This document shows, in pieces, positions 5,697 through 10,080 of a DNA stretch of 10,080 bases. The number at the start of each line of letters is the position of its first letter. Positions within the stretch are counted from its first letter, which is position 1. The position numbers and the translations under genes are program-made. The stretch is from Verrucomicrobiales bacterium (GTDB lineage: Bacteria > Verrucomicrobiota > Verrucomicrobiia > Limisphaerales > F1-80-MAGS106): the NCBI GenBank assembly GCA_947487925.1, contig CANLCA010000058.1, positions 1-10,080 on the forward strand, given 5' to 3'. The notes beneath the pieces are model-generated. The model did no database searches and was not told the DNA's origin. It saw nothing but the letters and a program-made list of their open reading frames with translations.

Positions 5697-5859
5697 CTGA
5701 CCCTTATAAAGGTCTACAATGGCTTGGAAGAGGCAGAGGTCCGGCGCACACCAAGCCAAGGATGATCCTAGGATTGTCTCCGTCTTCTGCTCATCCTTGC
5801 TTAAATGCGGTGTATCAAAAGGAGTTTCGGCAGTGCGAAGGCTGTCCGCTGCTTACATT

Positions 5860-6252
5860 TCAAGGGAATTCGATCCTGAAAACAGCAAACCCGCGCGAGG
5901 CCCCCGAGTGGTTTTCTGGAGAATAGTTCTTTGAGACCACGCGGAACGCGCCTGCCTCGTTCCATCGGAAAAGTCGGCTGAAAGTGGAGGAGGGATGGCG
6001 TGCGATGTCCAACCCGAGCCCGCTCAAATGGATTTGCGGACGCGCCAGGAGGTTCGTCACAAAGGGGTCGACCGGCACAATGCGGGGCTGCGTTCGAGGT
6101 CCTGAATTCAGGCTTTGACTGGGTTTTGAGAGCTCAGGGCGGGCTTGGGTTTGGACAGAGGTATCTGCCGCAGCCAGGTCTAAACCACTGAACATCATGG
6201 CGACGAGGAGCCACTGGGCAAATGCGAACAATTTGAGTCCGGAGCGCGTCAC
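5860..6252 (-). CDS. Small exported protein of unknown function
   Basis: A 130-residue protein with a convincing Sec signal peptide: a basic start (MTRSGLK), a hydrophobic core LFAFAQWLLVAMMF (8-21) and a likely cleavage after LAAA (29/30). The mature part is Ser/Pro-rich (about 30-60), followed by PVDPFVTNLLARPQIHLSGLGLD-like and RVVSKNYSPE-like stretches. It ends in the alternating hydrophobic segment GFAVFRIEFP, which could be a terminal beta strand. I do not recognise a family. The start is GTG. Upstream lie a possible promoter and two tandem hairpins. The gene is divergent from the TonB-dependent receptor, 207 bases apart between proposed starts, so a functional link is possible but unproven. 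The signal peptide in the correct position argues for a real gene. Confidence 0.6.
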   Translation of the reverse strand: MTRSGLKLFAFAQWLLVAMMFSGLDLAAADTSVQTQARPELSKPSQSLNSGPRTQPRIVPVDPFVTNLLARPQIHLSGLGLDIARHPSSTFSRLFRWNEAGAFRVVSKNYSPENHSGASRGFAVFRIEFP

Positions 6253-6299
6253 GCCCGTATTTTTCCACGGGCGACAGGAAAGTCAAAGCAAGTTTCCTG
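6252..6299 (-). promoter_or_regulatory. Promoter and tandem stem-loops before the small exported protein
   Basis: On the minus strand, TTGACT (6281-6286), a 16-base spacer, and AAAAAT (6259-6264, 4/6 to TATAAT) lie six bases before the GTG. This would give a leaderless transcript. The same DNA holds two perfect inverted repeats one base apart. CAGGAAA/TTTCCTG (6275-6299) has an 11-base loop and CGCCCGT/ACGGGCG (6252-6273) has an 8-base loop. The second repeat ends in the first base of the start codon. If the region is transcribed, the hairpins could mask the start; otherwise they may be operators. These readings exclude each other. Confidence 0.35.
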
Positions 6300-6362
6300 G
6301 AAGGAGTGGGCTTTTGAGTCACTACAGCCAAGGTGACCAATCCCACTTTCTTGTAAATTGAC

Positions 6363-6389
6363 TTGATTCAGAAAAGAGAGGGGGATAAA
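6363..6389 (+). promoter_or_regulatory. Possible promoter of the TonB-dependent receptor gene
   Basis: TTGATT (6363-6368) and GATAAA (6384-6389) are 15 bases apart. An overlapping TTGACT at 6358-6363 gives a 20-base spacer instead. Neither spacing is ideal, so the assignment is tentative. The -10 candidate overlaps a strong Shine-Dalgarno-like GAGAGGGGG (6376-6384), which would make it useless as a ribosome site if this promoter is right. Confidence 0.25.
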
Positions 6390-6392
6390 AGC

Positions 6393-6566
6393 ATGAGGAC
6401 ACCCAAGAACTCAACTCAAGCGATTGAAAGTCAACGCGTTGATAAAACCCTACTTATCTATGAGCAAACAACTCAGGCGACGGATGAAAGTGACAGCAGC
6501 AAAACGAGCGGCTTTATGTTTAAGCCTAGCTGCGGTTCCTGCTTTGTTCGCGCAAAACGCAAATAA
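6393..6566 (+). CDS. Possible 57-residue upstream ORF with a strong ribosome binding site
   Basis: ATG at 6393 is preceded at eight bases by GAGAGGGGG (6376-6384), one of the best Shine-Dalgarno matches in the window. The reading frame runs 57 codons, in a different frame from the receptor, and overlaps its signal-peptide region by about 100 bases. The encoded peptide is polar and Ser/Thr/Lys-rich and does not look like a protein family. It may be a regulatory upstream ORF coupling translation to the receptor. Alternatively, the real receptor start may be here and a one-base error or frameshift separates it from the main frame. It may also be chance. Confidence 0.2.
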   Translation: MRTPKNSTQAIESQRVDKTLLIYEQTTQATDESDSSKTSGFMFKPSCGSCFVRAKRK

Positions 6567-9243
6567 TGCGCCCGAAGAGATGAAAACGGTGGTCGTCACC
6601 GGTTCGTTGCTGCCCACAGCCGAGACTGTAGGAGCGACGCCTGTTGACACCTTTACCACTGAGCAAATCGATCGGACAGGTGCCGAGACTGTGTCCCAGT
6701 TGATCCGACGCCTCCCTATCTTTACCGGCGCGGGAAATTTTAACGAAGCAAACGGCAACGGAGGGGACGGCACTGCCCGTTTGTCCTTGCGCGGCATTCC
6801 CGGCGGCACGCTCGTCCTGATCAATGGTCGGCGCGTGGCTCCAACGGCTTTTGCAGGTTCTGAAGTGGACATCAACTCGATTCCGATGGCTGCCATCGAT
6901 CGGATTGAAATTTTGAAGGATGGTGGTTCGTCGCTTTACGGATCAGACGCGGTGGCTGGGGTTGTGAACATCATCACCAAGAAAAGCTTCAACGGCACCG
7001 CGGTTGATGCGTACTACGGCAACTCGCCCTCGACGGATGTCGGGCAGCAGCAATATTCTTTCGTGACAGGGTTCTCGAATGAGAAAACATCTCTGCTGGT
7101 GGGGGGAAGCTACTACAGGGCGAACAGTTTGTTCAGCAACGATCGCGAGCGCTCGTTCGGTTCAGCGACCAGCGCTACCTCGAATCCCGGAAAGTTCAGG
7201 GTTCGAAATGATGCGCGCGGCGGCGGGCTGCTTTACAACCCAGCTCGGGCAGCCGGTGATCTGCTAGATGTTACAGTCAACCGAACGGCAGTCCCTGCGG
7301 CCAATGGGCGATTCACTCCCGCCGAATTCCATGCCACGGGAGCCAACGCTGAAAACGTTTATCCAAACGACCGGTTTCCTTTCCCAACCTACACTCCTGC
7401 AATCAGGCCGTCCGAGCGTTATGGCGTGTTCGGCAACGCCAGCCACAAGCTTTTCGGCAACGATGGGCTCGAGTTTTTTGCCGAGAGCAGTTACGCTCGC
7501 TCAGATAGTTTCAACCAGTTGGCTCCGACCCCCATTTCGTCGGGCACGGTGGGTTACCCAATCCCAGCGGACAACTTTTACAACCCTTTCGGGGCCGCTA
7601 TCCCTTCCTGGAATTACCGCACGGTGGAAGCCGGACCTCGGACTGAGACTCTGGTTTACGAGTATTTCCGCTTCGTGCCTGGGGTGCGCGGCCGGATCAA
7701 TGACAGTTCCTGGAACTGGGAAGTGGCCATGCTTTACAGTCAATCCCGGGGCGATCAAGTCCTGGGCGGTGAGCTCAGTCGTTCACGGTTGGGCACCGCC
7801 ATGGCTGATACGACAGCGGCGGCCTTTAATCCTTTCGGGAACATGGCCAATTCACCGGCACAACTGAACCGAGTCACTCAAAGCCTTTTCACGCTTGGCC
7901 AATCGACTCTGTGGAGTGTTGACGGCCGGGTTTCTGGCGAGGTGTTTGATCTTCCTGCCGGACCTGTTGGCTTCGCCACCGGGCTCGAACACGGCGAGGA
8001 GCGCGGTGAATCCAATCCCGACGGCCCGACCGTTTCGGCTGATACTGTTGGTTTCGGTGCCGACTCTCCGATTTTTGGTGAGCGCGACATCAACTCGATC
8101 TTCAGTGAAATCTCCATTCCCATATTCAGCGATGCGAACGCCATTCCCGGATTCCACAGCCTGACGGTGGGAAGTTCTTTCCGCTATTCGGACTATAGTG
8201 ACTTCGGCAGCACGGTGGACCCGAAAGTGACAGTGCGCTGGCAGCCCATCGATGAAACCCTCACGATTCGCGGCTCTTATTCCACTTCATTCAAGGCGCC
8301 GACATTCTCAGAGCTCTACACAGCGGGTCAGTCAGACTTCCCCGAGGTCCGTAATCCCTATAGGGGGCCTGCGGCGGTGGATTATTTCACCCAGTTCCAG
8401 ACGTTCAACTTTGGCAACCCGCGGCTGACGCCACAGGAGGCTCAAAACTTCACCGCCGGTGTGGTGTGGAGTCCGAAGGGCGATGCGTTGAAAGGATTAA
8501 CCCTTGGAGTCGACTGGTTTCGCATCGAACAGAGCAGTGTGCCCGGTGGAAGCGTGCAGTACATCGTGGACTCGAACTTCCGGACGGGCGGTCCTGCGAA
8601 CCGGTTACCTGGCGGCGGCGCGGGTGTCAACCCGGCTCCTGGTCTCTTCAATGACCTGATCACGTTCGATCCCGTGAGCGATGATTACGTTGCCGTGAAT
8701 GTGCCCACGCTCAACTTGAGTCGGACGCTTGTTCAGGGTGTTGATGTCTCGGCGACCTACAGTCGCCCTACCGATAACTACGGAACGTTCACGCTCTCGG
8801 CAGCAGGCACGTATTTCTACTCATTCGATCAGGAAACCATTCCCGGAAGCGGCTTTGTGGATTACCTGGGTGATTACTCGGTGGATGATTTCGGATTCGA
8901 AAGCATTCCCCGTTTGCGTATGCTCACCAGCTTGTTCTGGAACATGAAAGGGATCGAGTTTGGTGTTACCGGCAATTTCATGGGCAGCTACCGCGATTCC
9001 GCCCTAGCCGGGTTTGATCGGGCAATCGAGGAGTATTGGACCGTCGATCTCCAGGCCTCTTATGACTTCACTGGGAACACCCGTTACGAGTTGTTGAACC
9101 AGACCAAACTGACTGTTGGTGTGATGAACGTCGCAGACAATCCCCCGCCGTTCGTTGGGGCGTCATTTGCTGACAACTACGATCGGGCGTTGAACGATTT
9201 GCGGCAGCAGTTCGTCTACGTCAGCTTGAACAAGAAATTCTAA
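6460..9243 (+). CDS. TonB-dependent outer-membrane receptor
   Basis: A 927-residue protein (from ATG 6460) predicted to import a scarce ligand across the outer membrane using TonB-ExbB-ExbD energy. It has a signal peptide with a basic n-region (MSKQLRRRMKVTAAKR), a hydrophobic core and a probable cleavage at LFA/QN (31/32). A TonB-box-like KTVVVTGS (42-49) follows. The plug domain (about 53-180) shows RLSLRGIPGGTLVLINGRR and DRIEILKDGGSSLYGSDAVAGVVNIITKK-type sequence, which is diagnostic. The rest is a 22-strand barrel in outline, with aromatic-rich strands and a final Phe (VYVSLNKKF) suited to BAM insertion. The substrate is unknown and no siderophore or cobalamin genes are nearby. The start is uncertain. 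TTG 6424 and ATG 6484 are also in frame, and none of the three has a good Shine-Dalgarno. The gene is single and ends in a strong terminator. Confidence 0.95.
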   Translation: MSKQLRRRMKVTAAKRAALCLSLAAVPALFAQNANNAPEEMKTVVVTGSLLPTAETVGATPVDTFTTEQIDRTGAETVSQLIRRLPIFTGAGNFNEANGNGGDGTARLSLRGIPGGTLVLINGRRVAPTAFAGSEVDINSIPMAAIDRIEILKDGGSSLYGSDAVAGVVNIITKKSFNGTAVDAYYGNSPSTDVGQQQYSFVTGFSNEKTSLLVGGSYYRANSLFSNDRERSFGSATSATSNPGKFRVRNDARGGGLLYNPARAAGDLLDVTVNRTAVPAANGRFTPAEFHATGANAENVYPNDRFPFPTYTPAIRPSERYGVFGNASHKLFGNDGLEFFAESSYARSDSFNQLAPTPISSGTVGYPIPADNFYNPFGAAIPSWNYRTVEAGPRTETLVYEYFRFVPGVRGRINDSSWNWEVAMLYSQSRGDQVLGGELSRSRLGTAMADTTAAAFNPFGNMANSPAQLNRVTQSLFTLGQSTLWSVDGRVSGEVFDLPAGPVGFATGLEHGEERGESNPDGPTVSADTVGFGADSPIFGERDINSIFSEISIPIFSDANAIPGFHSLTVGSSFRYSDYSDFGSTVDPKVTVRWQPIDETLTIRGSYSTSFKAPTFSELYTAGQSDFPEVRNPYRGPAAVDYFTQFQTFNFGNPRLTPQEAQNFTAGVVWSPKGDALKGLTLGVDWFRIEQSSVPGGSVQYIVDSNFRTGGPANRLPGGGAGVNPAPGLFNDLITFDPVSDDYVAVNVPTLNLSRTLVQGVDVSATYSRPTDNYGTFTLSAAGTYFYSFDQETIPGSGFVDYLGDYSVDDFGFESIPRLRMLTSLFWNMKGIEFGVTGNFMGSYRDSALAGFDRAIEEYWTVDLQASYDFTGNTRYELLNQTKLTVGVMNVADNPPPFVGASFADNYDRALNDLRQQFVYVSLNKKF

Positions 9244-9272
9244 ACCGGGCTTACAGCCTGAGCAAAATCATG

Positions 9273-9305
9273 GGCCGTCCTCCGCAAAGGGGACGGCCTT
9301 TTTTT
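9273..9305 (+). terminator. Intrinsic terminator of the TonB-dependent receptor gene
   Basis: A perfect 8-bp stem GGCCGTCC (9273-9280) / GGACGGCC (9291-9298) with a 10-base loop is followed by seven T (9299-9305). It lies 30 bases after the receptor stop codon. The mnmE stop codon on the other strand begins at the end of the T-tract. The hairpin could also mark the mnmE mRNA 3' end, although it lacks a T-tract in that direction. Confidence 0.9.
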
Positions 9306-10080
9306 CATTTCCCGATGCAGAATTGGCTGAAGATGGAATCGAGGACGTCTTCAGTGGACGTTTTGCCGACTATTTCTCCGACGGCATTGACGGCAATCCG
9401 AAGCTCCATGGCGGTGATCTCCAAGCCCGCCGATTGATCCAACGAGCCAAGAGCCGCCTCCGCCGCCTTGAGGGATCGGTTTAGGGCTTCTTGGTGGCGC
9501 GAGTTGATCATGATTTCAGTGGCCTCGACACTGATCTCAGAGTGCCAAATCATTTTTTTCAGGGTGTCCTTGAGATCCTCGATTCCCGCTCCTGTCAGCG
9601 CGCTGAGTTTGACTACGGGGCACTCCACGGGAAGACCACTCATCGTAGCTGGGGGGAGGTCGGCTTTGTTCAGAATGAATAGTCGATGGCGGTTTTGAAA
9701 TTCTTCTATCAACCGCAGGTCCGCGGCAGGGAGTGGTGAAGAGGCGTCGAGGACGTGGAGGATTATTTCCGATCTTGAAGCGGAGTCACGGCTGCGTTTG
9801 ATGCCTTCTCGTTCGATTTCATCGGATGAATCATGGAGACCCGCGGTGTCGACAAACACGATGGGGATGCCGCGGACATTAGCGGTCTCCTCGATGGTGT
9901 CGCGCGTCGTCCCGGACGTTGGAGCAACGATGGCGCGATCGTGTCCGAGCAACTTGTTCAAAAGGCTAGACTTGCCCACGTTGGGCCTTCCTAGGATTGA
10001 GGCACGGACTCCTTTCCTGAGAATTTGGCCTTCGTTGGCAGTGGCCAGCAGGTTCTTTATGCACAGAGTTGCGCGCCTTA
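9305..10080 (-). CDS. mnmE: tRNA uridine-5-carboxymethylaminomethyl(34) synthesis GTPase MnmE (5' end outside the window)
   Basis: With MnmG, MnmE installs the (carboxymethyl)aminomethyl group on wobble U34 of certain tRNAs. About 257 C-terminal residues are present of an expected 450 or so. The reading frame continues without a stop through the window edge, so the N-terminal folate-binding domain is missing only because of the cut. Visible are the end of the helical domain (LLATANEGQILRKG) and a G domain with GRPNVGKS (P-loop, 30-37 of the visible part), GTTRD, DTAG, NKAD and SAL motifs. The rest of the helical domain follows and ends in FCIGK, whose Cys is the conserved C-terminal cysteine of the family. 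All G motifs are intact. The GTG inside GRPNVGKS is not a real start. No neighbouring mnmG is visible. Confidence 0.96.
   Translation of the reverse strand, partial: RRATLCIKNLLATANEGQILRKGVRASILGRPNVGKSSLLNKLLGHDRAIVAPTSGTTRDTIEETANVRGIPIVFVDTAGLHDSSDEIEREGIKRSRDSASRSEIILHVLDASSPLPAADLRLIEEFQNRHRLFILNKADLPPATMSGLPVECPVVKLSALTGAGIEDLKDTLKKMIWHSEISVEATEIMINSRHQEALNRSLKAAEAALGSLDQSAGLEITAMELRIAVNAVGEIVGKTSTEDVLDSIFSQFCIGK

Noticed and set aside
1..10080. CRISPR array, insertion sequence, prophage or defence genes
   Set aside because: There are no regularly spaced repeats, no transposase or integrase, and no terminal inverted repeats. The gene content is housekeeping plus one receptor.

Overview
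The window looks like an ordinary chromosomal segment of a free-living Gram-negative bacterium, most likely from the Verrucomicrobiota or a close relative. This is inferred from the style of the proteins: RpoD has a long basic N-terminal extension, IspH has a MGFCFGVRDAI-type N-terminus, there is a large TonB-dependent receptor, and Shine-Dalgarno sequences are scarce. No genus can be named. No phage, transposon, plasmid or CRISPR content was seen.

Layout, left to right. A tRNA-Ile with a CAT anticodon (minus strand) lies downstream of rpoD, the primary sigma factor gene (minus), which has a recognisable sigma-70-type promoter. A 325-base divergent intergenic region separates rpoD from aroF (plus), a DAHP synthase with an N-terminal regulatory domain. 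The aroF leader ends in a terminator-like hairpin with a T-tract and may be an attenuator. Convergent with aroF, 25 bases away, is ispH (minus), the last enzyme of the MEP isoprenoid pathway. Upstream of ispH is a tightly coupled two-gene unit on the minus strand: a six-helix membrane protein of unknown function followed, with a GTGA overlap, by a small winged-helix regulator. Next come a small exported protein of unknown function (minus) and, divergent from it, a TonB-dependent outer-membrane receptor (plus) that ends in a strong intrinsic terminator. The window closes inside mnmE (minus), whose 5' part is cut off by the window edge.

How it works together. The core genes (tRNA-Ile, rpoD, aroF, ispH, mnmE) are housekeeping functions with no obvious pathway link. 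The most interesting part is regulatory. A 17-bp inverted repeat of the form CTTTG-N5-CAAAG covers the presumed promoter of the membrane-protein/regulator unit. A second copy sits at the probable start codon of ispH. This suggests that the small winged-helix protein controls its own operon and perhaps ispH. Three copies of a 13-base motif (CTTAAAACGG[C/T]AG) lie in intergenic DNA, all in the same orientation and all upstream of minus-strand genes. The DAHP synthase has Gln where the family's metal-binding His is expected. None of this amounts to a clearly new multi-gene system; the operator pair, the substituted enzyme and the repeated motif are the leads worth following.
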